A stretch of 64,000 bases of DNA from assembly GCF_003390935.1 (NCBI RefSeq), contig NZ_QNQZ01000006.1, positions 62,001 through 126,000 on the forward strand, written 5' to 3'. Position 1 is the first letter of the stretch. Every line of letters starts with the position of its first letter. Under the pieces are notes generated by a model. That model was not told the DNA's origin, ran no database searches, and worked only from the letters and a program-made list of their open reading frames with translations. The DNA comes from Lewinella sp. IMCC34191 (GTDB lineage: Bacteria > Bacteroidota > Bacteroidia > Chitinophagales > Saprospiraceae). Positions 41,752-49,981 of the stretch are shown here, one piece after another. The position numbers and the translations under genes were made by a program.

Positions 41752-42333
41752 ATGTCCCGCGAACGAATTCAGGCCGCCATCGATGTCAAACAACGCATTC
41801 TGAATGACGATGCGCTGCTCGACCGCGTGCAGGCGGCTACCCAGGCCTGCGTGACGACCTTCCGAGCCGACGGAAAGGTACTTTTCTGCGGCAACGGGGG
41901 TTCGGCCGCTGACGCCCAGCACCTCGCTGCCGAGCTGAGTGGGCGCTTCTACCTCGACCGGCCACCGCTTTTCGCGGAAGCCATGCACGTCAATACCAGT
42001 TTCCTGACGGCGGTGTCCAATGACTACGGATACGACCACGCTTTCTCCCGGCTCACCACCGCCATGGGCCGCGCGGGCGACGTGCTCTTCCTCATCAGTA
42101 CGAGTGGCAACAGCCGCAACGTACTTGCCGCGGCCGTTGCCGGGAAGCGGGCCGGCTGTACGCTGGTTGCCATGACCGGCGCCAGCGGCGGGGAGCTTGG
42201 CCACCTGGTGGATATACTAATCAATATCCCGAGCACGGATACCCCCCGCATACAGGAGGGGCACCTGCTGCTCGGGCACATCATCTGCGAGGACGTTGAG
42301 CGCATTCTCTTCGGCCAAACCACCTATTCCTGA
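41752..42333 (+). CDS. gmhA: D-sedoheptulose-7-phosphate isomerase (GmhA-like)
   Basis: 193 residues, normal GmhA length. It is a SIS-fold protein: CGNGGSAADAQHLAAELSGRF (about 46-66) is the phosphosugar-binding signature, STSGNSRNV the second loop, and EGHLLLGHIICEDVERIL the C-terminal helix with the catalytic His. It makes the heptose precursor for LPS core or S-layer glycans. It overlaps the next gene by one base (TGATG), so it is translationally coupled to maf. Confidence 0.92.
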   Translation: MSRERIQAAIDVKQRILNDDALLDRVQAATQACVTTFRADGKVLFCGNGGSAADAQHLAAELSGRFYLDRPPLFAEAMHVNTSFLTAVSNDYGYDHAFSRLTTAMGRAGDVLFLISTSGNSRNVLAAAVAGKRAGCTLVAMTGASGGELGHLVDILINIPSTDTPRIQEGHLLLGHIICEDVERILFGQTTYS

Positions 42334-42914
42334 TGCTTTTGCCATCCCATCTCTCCCTGATACTGGCGAGTAAGTCACCCCGCCGGAGTTATTTGCTCGA
42401 GCAGGCGGGCATTCCCTTTACCATTCGCACCACCGAGGTAGAAGAAGTTTATCCACCGGAAACGCCGGTCCTGGAAGTTGCCCCGTACCTGGCTCGCCTG
42501 AAGGCCGAGAAATCGGCGGATCTGCTTGCCGCGCCGGAGGAAGTCCTGCTGACGGCGGATAGCGTAGTCATTCTCGACGACGAGATCTTCGGCAAGCCCC
42601 GGGACCGGGACCACGCCCTACAGATCCTATCCCGTTTATCCGGAAAGCGGCATACGGTCGTGACGGGTTGCTGCCTGAAATCGACGCACAAGCAAGTCGT
42701 CTTCAGCAGTTCCGCCTTTGTGTACATGAACACCATCCGGCAGGAAGAAATGGAGGCCTACGTCGATACCTACCGGCCGTACGACAAAGCCGGCGCCTAT
42801 GCTATCCAAGAATGGATCGGCCTGGCCAAGATCAACCGGATCGAAGGCACCTACCCAACCATCATGGGCCTGCCGGTTGATAAGGTCTACGAACGCCTGC
42901 TGGACTTCGCCTAA
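42333..42914 (+). CDS. maf: Maf family nucleotide pyrophosphatase
   Basis: 193 residues. The N-terminal LILASKSPRRSYLLEQAGIPF is the Maf signature (S.R R..LL...g), followed by LTADSVVILDDEIFGKP with the catalytic Asp region and SGKRHTVVTGC; the C-terminal AYAIQEWIGLAKINRIEGTYPTIMGLPV is also conserved. Maf proteins hydrolyse non-canonical or modified NTPs (dTTP/UTP and m5U/pseudo-UTP). Coupled to gmhA by a one-base overlap. Confidence 0.93.
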   Translation: MLLPSHLSLILASKSPRRSYLLEQAGIPFTIRTTEVEEVYPPETPVLEVAPYLARLKAEKSADLLAAPEEVLLTADSVVILDDEIFGKPRDRDHALQILSRLSGKRHTVVTGCCLKSTHKQVVFSSSAFVYMNTIRQEEMEAYVDTYRPYDKAGAYAIQEWIGLAKINRIEGTYPTIMGLPVDKVYERLLDFA

Positions 42915-42982
42915 AAATCCGGAGAGTTACATAGCTCCCATCTTCAGCGCAGGGCAGACCTTTTTGACCGAACATTAATTAG

Positions 42983-42990
42983 TATCTTCG
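42983..42990 (+). promoter_or_regulatory. -7 box of the PpiD gene (TATCTTCG)
   Basis: TATCTTCG with a TTTG at 42963-42966 upstream (16-base spacer) and an AAGGAGA stretch at 43004-43010, 43 bases before the ATG at 43033. Confidence 0.35.
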
Positions 42991-43032
42991 CGCCCCGTTC
43001 CGCAAGGAGACGGTAAAACTTAGACGTTACCT

Positions 43033-45186
43033 ATGGCACTTATTGGTAAGATCAGAAGCAATCCATTAGTCGTACTCCTTTTCATCGGTGGGGGTATTGC
43101 CCTTTTCGTCCTTTCGGACATCCTGAACAGTGGCAGCAGTGGCCCCATCGGACCGGTGGAGGCCATGATGGCCCGCGTGGGTGAGGTTGAGATCGAGCGC
43201 AATGATTTCGAGCGCACGCTATCCGTGACCAACAGCTCGGCGGATGCGTACGAGAACCGCAGCAACCTGTGGAACTACTACCTTACCGAAGGGCTGGTCC
43301 GGAACGAAACCCAGCGGCTGGGTCTTCAGGTAACGGATGCCGAGTTGGAAGAACTGACCTACGGTCCGCGTTACAGCCCCATCATCCGCCAGAGCTACGG
43401 CGATCCGCAGACCGGACAGGTGAATGCACAATTGCTGCAGGGCGTACGGACGCGCATCCAGGAGAACAGCATCAACGACGGTATCCAGGCGGGTGAACTA
43501 CCGCCGAATTTCGTGGATATCTGGCGCTATCAAAACCGCCGCGTAAGCACCCAGCGACTACAGGAAAAACTGACCGCTCTGGTATCCAAAGCTATGTACG
43601 CTCCCGAATGGATGGCTCAGGATTACGCCGATGCCATGACCGCCAGTCGCCGCGTTGCGATCGTTCGCGTACCCTTTGACGAACTCGACAACGACGCCGT
43701 CGAAGTCAGCGATGATGACATCCAGACATACATCGACGAGCGGCGCAGCACTTTCGATAACCTGGAAGAAACGCGCCAGCTTACCTACGTCAGCTTCGGC
43801 GTCGATGCCACACCGGAAGATTCCGCCGCCGTGCGCTCCACCCTGGAAGACCTGGCCTCGGAATGGCGCAACACCGCCCCCCGTGGCGACAGTCTGTTTG
43901 CCCTAACCGCCAATGGCTCCTACACCGGCGCCTACGTCAACCAGGATCAGCTGCCCGTGTCCGTGGGTGGTACGATTATGGAAAACATGGAGATCGGCGA
44001 GGTGTACGGCCCCTTCGTTGAAGGCAGCCTAATGGCCCTGGTAAAGCTCATCGACCGCCGGGAATATCCGGAAAGCGTGAGCCTTCGTACCATCAAGCGT
44101 AACGCGACGATCCCAACGCAATTCTCCGAGGCCAACCGTCTCATCGACAGCCTGCTGACCGTGCTGCGTGAGGACGACAGCAACTTCACCGAACTGGCTG
44201 ATGAGTTTAACCGGGACGGTCGCAGCATCGCTACCTCCGGCGTCCAGGAAGACGTAGCTCCCGGGCAGCTGGCCCCCGCCGTCGAGCGAGTGGCCTTCGT
44301 GACCGGCGAGGTCGGCCAGTGGACCAAGGTACGTACCCAGGACGGTGTACAACTTGTCCAGGTAACCAATCGCAGCAACGAAACGGAAACCCGGGCGAAG
44401 GTGGCCTACGTATCCGAGCCCATGGTCCCGAGCAAAGATTCGGAGGATGCGATCCGCCAGCGTGCGGAGGAATTCCTCACCGGTAAGGGTAGCTTACAGG
44501 AACTGAAGGATGCCGCCGAGGCCGAAGGACTTACGGTGGAAACCACGCAACCCCTCGATATCGGCACCTTCCAGCTTCCCGGCATCGGTGGCGGCCAGGA
44601 CGTTCGTGACCTGATCTGCTGGGCCTTTACGGCCGATGAGGGAGACCTGAGCGGATTCGTCTATACCTTTACCGACCCCAACTTCTTCTACGAAAATCGC
44701 TACCTGGTAGCCGGAGTGGAGAACGTTATTCCCGAAGGAATAGCCCCCGTCCAGGCCGTAAAGGAGAGCATCATGCCGGAGGTACGCAACCAACTCAAAG
44801 GACGTCAGCTGGCGGAATCCCTGGCTGGCCTCGACCTGAATGCCGCCGCTTCGCAGTACGATGTTGCCGTGGATACGCTAAATGGCATCACCTTCACCCA
44901 GCAGTCACTAGCGCAGGGAATCGGTAGCGAGCCGAAAGTGATCGCCGCCGCCAGCAGCGTGGCTACCGGACAAGTCAGCCAGCCGATCGTAGGTCAGCGT
45001 GGCGTATACCTGGTCAAGCCGCTATCCGACGCGCCAGCAGGCAGTAGCGGCAGTATTCCGACCGCACGGCAGGCCATCAACACCAGCAGCCGCAGCCGCG
45101 TTCCGCAACAGCTGATTACCGCACTGCGCACCGAGGTGGACGTCGAAGACCAGCGGATCAGTACCGAATGTAGTAATTTGCGCTAA
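43033..45186 (+). CDS. PpiD/SurA-like periplasmic foldase
   Basis: 717 residues. A single N-terminal membrane anchor (NPLVVLLFIGGGIALFVLSDIL, ~10-31) is followed by a SurA_N-like chaperone domain: VGEVEIERNDFERTL ... NYYLTEGLVRNETQRLGLQVTDAELEELTYG. Parvulin-like rotamase segments follow (e.g. ~360-460 with DDSNFTELADEFNRDGRS...GQLAPAVERVAFVTGEVGQWTKVRTQDGVQLVQV), then a long C-terminal domain. This is the PpiD architecture: an inner-membrane-anchored periplasmic folding factor for outer-membrane proteins. The length is somewhat above E. coli PpiD but normal for Bacteroidota. Downstream lie a small membrane peptide and lptC, suggesting an envelope-biogenesis operon. Confidence 0.85.
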   Translation: MALIGKIRSNPLVVLLFIGGGIALFVLSDILNSGSSGPIGPVEAMMARVGEVEIERNDFERTLSVTNSSADAYENRSNLWNYYLTEGLVRNETQRLGLQVTDAELEELTYGPRYSPIIRQSYGDPQTGQVNAQLLQGVRTRIQENSINDGIQAGELPPNFVDIWRYQNRRVSTQRLQEKLTALVSKAMYAPEWMAQDYADAMTASRRVAIVRVPFDELDNDAVEVSDDDIQTYIDERRSTFDNLEETRQLTYVSFGVDATPEDSAAVRSTLEDLASEWRNTAPRGDSLFALTANGSYTGAYVNQDQLPVSVGGTIMENMEIGEVYGPFVEGSLMALVKLIDRREYPESVSLRTIKRNATIPTQFSEANRLIDSLLTVLREDDSNFTELADEFNRDGRSIATSGVQEDVAPGQLAPAVERVAFVTGEVGQWTKVRTQDGVQLVQVTNRSNETETRAKVAYVSEPMVPSKDSEDAIRQRAEEFLTGKGSLQELKDAAEAEGLTVETTQPLDIGTFQLPGIGGGQDVRDLICWAFTADEGDLSGFVYTFTDPNFFYENRYLVAGVENVIPEGIAPVQAVKESIMPEVRNQLKGRQLAESLAGLDLNAAASQYDVAVDTLNGITFTQQSLAQGIGSEPKVIAAASSVATGQVSQPIVGQRGVYLVKPLSDAPAGSSGSIPTARQAINTSSRSRVPQQLITALRTEVDVEDQRISTECSNLR

Positions 45187-45217
45187 GCCATCGTTTAGCA
45201 CCCCAAATAGAAATTAG

Positions 45218-45397
45218 ATGTCTGACGAAATCAAGGACGCCGGGATTAAAGGATACGTAGTCATGGGAGGCGTCATCGCTCTCCTGCTCTTCGTCATCCT
45301 GGTGGTCTATCTCTATAAGGCCAATCAGGCTTTCGTACCTGAGGACCCGGAACTTTACGGCGCGTTGCTGACCGCAGGTAGCCATCTGTGGGGATAA
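45218..45397 (+). CDS. Small single-span membrane protein (59 aa)
   Basis: A 59-codon frame, ATG at 45218 to TAA at 45395-45397. It reads MSDEIKDAGIKGYVVMGG followed by a strong membrane helix (VIALLLFVILVVYLYK, ~18-35) and a short acidic tail. It starts 31 bases after the PpiD stop and overlaps the GTG start of lptC by 10 bases, so translation of lptC is probably coupled to it. I know no family for it. Its position between a foldase and an LPS transport gene suggests an accessory role there. Confidence 0.65.
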   Translation: MSDEIKDAGIKGYVVMGGVIALLLFVILVVYLYKANQAFVPEDPELYGALLTAGSHLWG

Positions 45398-45945
45398 GGG
45401 AAATTTATTTCTGTTTATACACCGGGCTACTCTTTGCCGGTTGTATCAACGATCCCGCGGAAGTTGCCCGCCTGGAAGAAGCCCTGGATGACCAGGTAGA
45501 ACTGGCCACCGGTGTGCGTGTGCTCTGGAGCGATTCTGCACGTGTCCGTCTGATTCTCGAGGCCCCGACAATGTATAACTACTTATCGCCGGGAGATCCC
45601 CGTCAGGAATTTCCCGACGGCGTGGTGGCCTATTTCCTCGATGAGTTTCAGGACACCACCAGTACATTGACGGCCAATGAAGGCGTATACCGCCGTCGCA
45701 ACGACGTCATTACGGTTCGCGATAGCGTGGTTTGGCAATCCGCCGATGCACAACGGCTCGAAACGGAGGAACTGAACTGGGACGAGTCACGGGAGTTGAT
45801 CTACACCAACAAATTCGTCGTCCTTACCCAACCGGACTACATCATAACCGGCTACGGCCTGGAAAGTGATGCGTCGTTTGAGAACGCCCGGGTACTACAG
45901 GTCGACGGGCGGATACCGGTCAATCGCCCGATGGAGCAGGAATAG
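45388..45945 (+). CDS. lptC: LPS export ABC transporter periplasmic protein LptC
   Basis: 185 residues, starting at a GTG inside the end of the preceding small gene. The N-terminus has a lipobox-like LLFAGC, so the protein may be lipidated rather than single-span as in E. coli. The rest follows the LptC pattern: ARVRLILEAPTMYNYL...EFPDGVVAYFLDE...STLTANEGVYRRRNDVITVRDSVVWQSADAQRLETEELNWDESRELIYTNKFVVLTQPDYIITGYGLESDASF, with the repeated beta-jellyroll strands and the 'G.g...d..f' end. It carries LPS from the inner membrane LptBFG to LptA. Confidence 0.85.
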   Translation: MGIREIYFCLYTGLLFAGCINDPAEVARLEEALDDQVELATGVRVLWSDSARVRLILEAPTMYNYLSPGDPRQEFPDGVVAYFLDEFQDTTSTLTANEGVYRRRNDVITVRDSVVWQSADAQRLETEELNWDESRELIYTNKFVVLTQPDYIITGYGLESDASFENARVLQVDGRIPVNRPMEQE

Positions 45946-46008
45946 CATGCTCGTTCTGCTTATTCCATAAATTTTCCACGTAGTGGAACCGCCCTTACAG
46001 CCTTTTCG

Positions 46009-46016
46009 TAGCTTTG
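46009..46016 (+). promoter_or_regulatory. -7 box of the LytTR regulator gene (TAGCTTTG)
   Basis: TAGCTTTG matches TAnnTTTG exactly, 19 bases before the ATG at 46036. Confidence 0.4.
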
Positions 46017-46035
46017 GTCAACTCTCATACCTACT

Positions 46036-46797
46036 ATGCTACTGAACGCCGTAATTGTTGAGGACGAACGAAAAGGCCTCGTCAACCTGAAACAAATGCT
46101 CAACCTGCACTGCCCCGACGTGGAGGTTATCGGGGAAGCAGACGGGGTAGAATCCGGTTGCAGCCTCTTCGCACGCAATGACATCCGGCCCGATGTGGCC
46201 TTTCTGGATATCAATCTCGGCGACGGCAAGGTGTTCCAGATGCTGGATCGCATCAAACCGATCAGCTTCGACATCATTTTCGTGACGGCCTACGATCAGT
46301 TTGCCATGCGGGCTTTCGACTATTCCGCCATCGGGTATATCCTCAAACCCATCGATCCGGACCGCCTGGTAGACGCAGTAGACCGCATCCGGCCCCGCGG
46401 TCAGGCACGTACCGAGGAGCGACTGGACGCGATGCGCATGTACCAGAAGCAGCCGAACGTCTTCGAGAAGATGCCGATCGGAGCCGTCGACGGCTACCAC
46501 TTCGTCAAGATTCCGGATATCATTCGCTTCGAAGCCGAGGATAACTACACGCACATCTACCTGGCGGACGGTCAGCGCATCACCGCGTCCAAGACCATCA
46601 AAATGTACGAGGATATGCTGTCCCCCCACAACTTCTACCGGGTGCATAAGCGGCACGTCATCAATATGAACTTCATGAAAAAATTCGTGAAGGGGGAGGG
46701 CGGATACCTGATCATGGACGACGGTATGCGGATCGATGTCAGCCGTCGCCGGCGTTCCGCTTTCATGACCCAGCTTCGATTGATGCAGGAGTTGTAA
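46036..46797 (+). CDS. LytTR-family response regulator
   Basis: 253 residues. The receiver domain (~1-125) has the acidic pair in VIVEDERKG, the phospho-acceptor Asp in DVAFLDINLGDG (about residue 57), Thr in FVTAYDQF and Lys in YILKPIDPDRL. The C-terminal LytTR DNA-binding domain (~150-250) includes FVKIPDIIRFEAEDNYTHIYLADGQ, the ASKTIKMYEDML strand and FYRVHKRHVINMNFMKKF. This is a complete AlgR/LytR-type regulator. It sits 162 bp upstream of a GG-leader peptide gene and a soluble histidine kinase, its likely partner. Confidence 0.93.
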   Translation: MLLNAVIVEDERKGLVNLKQMLNLHCPDVEVIGEADGVESGCSLFARNDIRPDVAFLDINLGDGKVFQMLDRIKPISFDIIFVTAYDQFAMRAFDYSAIGYILKPIDPDRLVDAVDRIRPRGQARTEERLDAMRMYQKQPNVFEKMPIGAVDGYHFVKIPDIIRFEAEDNYTHIYLADGQRITASKTIKMYEDMLSPHNFYRVHKRHVINMNFMKKFVKGEGGYLIMDDGMRIDVSRRRRSAFMTQLRLMQEL

Positions 46798-46886
46798 AGT
46801 AGTTCGACCCGCTGTCAGCACGGCGAAACGTTACCGAACAAGGGGCCGATAAAATTAGAGATAGTCCCTTGTATTCATATATTTAT

Positions 46887-46947
46887 TACATTTGGATCGT
46901 TGGTGTTGTATAATCAGTACCAATTACGAGTCAGTAAACCCACACGA
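46887..46947 (+). promoter_or_regulatory. Promoter-like box and direct repeat upstream of the GG-leader peptide
   Basis: TACATTTG (46887-46894) matches TAnnTTTG exactly; a TTG at 46869-46871 lies 15 bases upstream. Between this and the ATG at 46960 lies an imperfect direct repeat: TCAGTACC...ACGA (46914-46929) and TCAGTAAACC...ACGA (46931-46947), 17 bases apart. LytTR regulators bind direct repeats, so this may be an operator; the spacing is shorter than usual. Confidence 0.35.
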
Positions 46948-46959
46948 TAAGCTCTCCCA

Positions 46960-47109
46960 ATGGCGCAGAACGGGAAAAAATCCATCGAAGATCTTCTAAA
47001 GGACCAGCAACTCAAGAAGCTGGATAAAGACGCCATGGATCAAGTGACGGGGGGAAAGCGACGCGGTACCTACTCCCGCCGGGTTTGCGGAGGCATTATG
47101 CCCCAATAG
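46960..47109 (+). CDS. Double-glycine-leader peptide (49 aa), candidate signal or bacteriocin precursor
   Basis: A 49-codon frame from ATG 46960 to TAG 47107-47109. The leader MAQNGKKSIEDLLKDQQLKK continues LDKDAMDQVTGG, closely following the GG-type leader pattern of ComC, class II bacteriocins and Bacteroidota natural-product precursors (amphipathic helix, L..L, then V-T-G-G). Cleavage after GG would release KRRGTYSRRVCGGIMPQ, a 17-residue strongly basic peptide with one Cys. It lies 30 bases upstream of the histidine kinase gene, on the same strand and probably in the same transcript. No C39-peptidase ABC exporter or modifying enzyme is in the window, so the maturation partner must be elsewhere. 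Other readings: bacteriocin or RiPP precursor. Confidence 0.6.
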   Translation: MAQNGKKSIEDLLKDQQLKKLDKDAMDQVTGGKRRGTYSRRVCGGIMPQ

Positions 47110-47139
47110 AGACCGAATAACTTTACAGCCCGCCCCTTC

Positions 47140-49116
47140 ATGGCAGACCGATACGGAGAAAGCTCGGCGCTGGGCAAATTGGAATTATCGTTAGAAAAGG
47201 CCACCGACGGCCTGGAGGTGATCGAGATCATTCAATCCCTCCTGCACCACTACGTTTACACCAAGCCGGATCGCGCCAGGGTACTGCTTGCCAGGCAGGC
47301 ACAGTTGCTTAAAAGGCACGCTAAAGCCCTGCCGCAGCTGGAAGACATCACGGGCCAGGACTACGAGCTAAGCTACCACCTCCTCCTCGCGACCCTGGAA
47401 AACCAGGAGTACCGCCTGGACCGGGCCGAACAACCATTCGCCGCAGCGCTCGACCTCGCGGAAGAGCGGGGCGATGCCGCCGACAAACTGGACGTTTACC
47501 TGGCCTACATAGCCTACCTCGGTAACCAGGGGCGGACCGAAGCGGCCATCGATTATCTCGACCGCTGTCAACGGCTGCTGGAAAGTTACCCCAGCGATCA
47601 GTACGTCGCCCGAACCGCCTGCCGGCACGGCTATATTTATCTACTCATTTTCAGCTATCCCAAGGCTACGCTGAAATTCCTGGAGGCCGACCGGCTGCTG
47701 GAAAGCGGATCCTTCGAACTGACGCCCCAGGACCACTACTACTACAGCCTCACGCAATCCGGTTTGGGTTCCGTATACCAAAACAGCGGTGAGAACGAGC
47801 TGGCGCTGGAGGCCTTCCAACGGGCCATCGACCGCTGTGAGCGTTTCGGCCTGCGCTCCCGCCTTCCGTGGCATCAGCTCAATTTGGGAAAGGAACTGAT
47901 GTCGATCCACAAGTACGAGGAAGCCGTGACCTACTTCCGCGCGGTGGTCGATACCAAAGCCAACGGCTCGGTCAACGCACTGGCCGCCGCCTACGCCAAT
48001 CTGGGCTTTTGTTACCACTACCTGGACCATCCGGAACTCGCGAACGATTACGTCGATCGGGCGGAGGAATTGTACAGCGGCGACGAAGCACCAGACCGGA
48101 AGGAGCTCGCCAAACTCGAATTCATGCGGGCCACCCTGCTGATGGACTCGGCCGAGTGGGAAAAATCGATCAACCAACTAAATCGCATCCTGACGCTCGC
48201 TGAGGTAGATGACGATACGAGTGATCCCGATCTACTAAGTTTGGTTGCCGATGCTTACCTCCACCTATCCATCTGCCACGCCAAACTCAAGTATTACGAA
48301 GCGGCCTACAATTACCATTGCACCTACGATCGCTACAATCACCGCTTTCACCAGCAAGTCGCTACCCTCCGACAGCGACAGTTCGCCGCGCAGTTTCGCG
48401 CCGAGGAACGGGAACAGGAAAACCGCCAGTTGAAGCTCAAAGCCAGCCAACTGAAGCTAAGCGCGCTGCGGGCCCAGATGAACCCGCACTTCATGTACAA
48501 TGCCCTCAACAGCATCCAGATGTTCATATCCGGCAACAACGCGAAGACGGCGAGCCGGCACCTCGCGAAGTTCGCGATGCTGATGCGGCAGAGCCTGGAG
48601 AACGCCAACCGGGAATACATTACGCTGGAAGAGGAACGCCGCTTCCTCACGGACTACCTGGAGATCAATCAGCACCTCCGTTTCGAGGGCAAGCTGACCT
48701 TCAACATCGTGATCGACCGGGAACTGGAAGAGGACGTCATCGGCGTCCCGACCATGATCCTGCAACCCTACGTGGAAAACTCGATCGAACACGGACTACG
48801 CGGCCAGGACGAAGGACACGTGGAGGTGGAGTTTCGCGTCATCGCCGACGACGACGATCACCTGCTCGGTATCGTGACGGATAACGGCGTGGGCCGGGAG
48901 AAGGTCCGGGAACGGCAGGCCCGCGACGCTAACCGGGTCGACCATAAAAGCCGCGGGACCCAGATAACGGAAAGCCGCCTGCAATTGCTATCCAACGCCG
49001 AACGCGATTGGGTAAACATCATCGACTTGTATGACGCCCGGGGAGAAGCCATCGGTACCCAGGTGCGCGTTCTCATACCGATTACCGAGATGATCCCCCG
49101 CCGCTCTATCGGGTAG
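47140..49116 (+). CDS. Soluble TPR-containing LytS-type histidine kinase
   Basis: 658 residues. Residues ~1-430 are a string of TPR-like helical repeats (e.g. LALEAFQRAIDRCERFG, YEEAVTYFRAVVDTKA, AAAYANLGFCYHYLDHPELANDYVDRAEELYSG), with no membrane segment or signal peptide. A coiled coil (~435-462) leads to the His_kinase domain: LRAQMNPHFMYNALNSIQMFISG with the phospho-acceptor His, then VPTMILQPYVENSIEHGL (N box) and TDNGVG (G box). It thus appears cytoplasmic. The likely partner is the LytTR regulator at 46036. TPR domains bind imported peptide pheromones in Firmicutes RRNPP regulators, which makes the peptide encoded just upstream a candidate ligand (inference). Confidence 0.9.
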   Translation: MADRYGESSALGKLELSLEKATDGLEVIEIIQSLLHHYVYTKPDRARVLLARQAQLLKRHAKALPQLEDITGQDYELSYHLLLATLENQEYRLDRAEQPFAAALDLAEERGDAADKLDVYLAYIAYLGNQGRTEAAIDYLDRCQRLLESYPSDQYVARTACRHGYIYLLIFSYPKATLKFLEADRLLESGSFELTPQDHYYYSLTQSGLGSVYQNSGENELALEAFQRAIDRCERFGLRSRLPWHQLNLGKELMSIHKYEEAVTYFRAVVDTKANGSVNALAAAYANLGFCYHYLDHPELANDYVDRAEELYSGDEAPDRKELAKLEFMRATLLMDSAEWEKSINQLNRILTLAEVDDDTSDPDLLSLVADAYLHLSICHAKLKYYEAAYNYHCTYDRYNHRFHQQVATLRQRQFAAQFRAEEREQENRQLKLKASQLKLSALRAQMNPHFMYNALNSIQMFISGNNAKTASRHLAKFAMLMRQSLENANREYITLEEERRFLTDYLEINQHLRFEGKLTFNIVIDRELEEDVIGVPTMILQPYVENSIEHGLRGQDEGHVEVEFRVIADDDDHLLGIVTDNGVGREKVRERQARDANRVDHKSRGTQITESRLQLLSNAERDWVNIIDLYDARGEAIGTQVRVLIPITEMIPRRSIG

Positions 49117-49162
49117 GCTTTACCTGGCGGTCCGTACCTTGGGGACAAATGCTCTTCCCTTA

Positions 49163-49981
49163 ATGTCTGACCGAAGTTTGCGTCACCGGGTCCACGAAAT
49201 CATTTTCGAAGCGGATACGCCGGCCGGAAAGTTCTTTGACATAGCCCTTCTGGTGCTGATCGTTATCTCGATCATCGTCGTGATGCTGGAAAGTTCCCAG
49301 GATTACAACGAGACCTACGGCACCTTCTTCTGGTACACCGAATGGTTTCTGACCATCGTCTTTACGGTAGAGTACGTGCTTCGCCTGTGGGTAACCATCC
49401 GCCCCCTACAGTATGCCCTCAGCTTTTATGGCGTGGTGGACGTATTGGCTATCCTGCCCTCCTACCTAACCCTGATCCTGCCTAACGCCCAGTATTTCCT
49501 GATCATCCGGATTCTCCGGTTGATGCGGGTGTTCCGTGTATTCAAACTGGGTCAGTACCTGAGCGAGGGCGATCAGCTCGGCCGTGCACTTATTGCCAGC
49601 CGCAACAAGATCGCCGTCTTTCTCTTCGCCGTTACGATCCTGGTCATCATCATCGGCTCAATCATGTACCTGATCGAGGGCGGGCAGAATGATGGCTTTT
49701 CCTCCATACCCCGGGCCGTATACTGGGCCATTGTGACCATCACTACCGTGGGGTATGGAGATATCACCCCCCAGACCCGCATCGGGCAGTTTCTTTCCGC
49801 GATCGTCATGATCTTGGGCTACGCCATCATCGCGGTACCGACCGGTATCGTAACGAATGAGATGATGAACGCCAACGCCGAGAAAACGGTCAGCACCCAG
49901 GTCTGCCGGTTCTGCGCCCGGGAGGGGCACGCCTCGGACGCGGTGTACTGCAAGTACTGCGGCGGACGTCTTAACCCCTGA
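49163..49981 (+). CDS. Voltage-gated-type potassium channel with C-terminal zinc ribbon
   Basis: 272 residues from the ATG at 49163 (an upstream TTG adds eight). It has six membrane segments: S1 ~28-50, S2 ~60-80, S3 ~90-110, an S4 with spaced arginines (LIIRILRLMRVFRVFKL), S5 ~150-172 and S6 ~215-235. The pore loop carries the filter TTVGYGDI. The C-terminus ends in CRFCAREGHASDAVYCKYCGG, a four-Cys zinc-ribbon, which is an uncommon addition. It probably conducts K+ across the inner membrane. It overlaps the convergent ExbD gene by 11 bases. Confidence 0.9.
   Translation: MSDRSLRHRVHEIIFEADTPAGKFFDIALLVLIVISIIVVMLESSQDYNETYGTFFWYTEWFLTIVFTVEYVLRLWVTIRPLQYALSFYGVVDVLAILPSYLTLILPNAQYFLIIRILRLMRVFRVFKLGQYLSEGDQLGRALIASRNKIAVFLFAVTILVIIIGSIMYLIEGGQNDGFSSIPRAVYWAIVTITTVGYGDITPQTRIGQFLSAIVMILGYAIIAVPTGIVTNEMMNANAEKTVSTQVCRFCAREGHASDAVYCKYCGGRLNP

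Noticed and set aside
46898-46914. Sigma70-like TATAAT (in TTGTATAATC) before the GG-leader peptide
   Set aside because: Bacteroidota primary sigma factors do not use TATAAT boxes, and a TACATTTG match lies just upstream; chance occurrence in AT-rich sequence is more likely.
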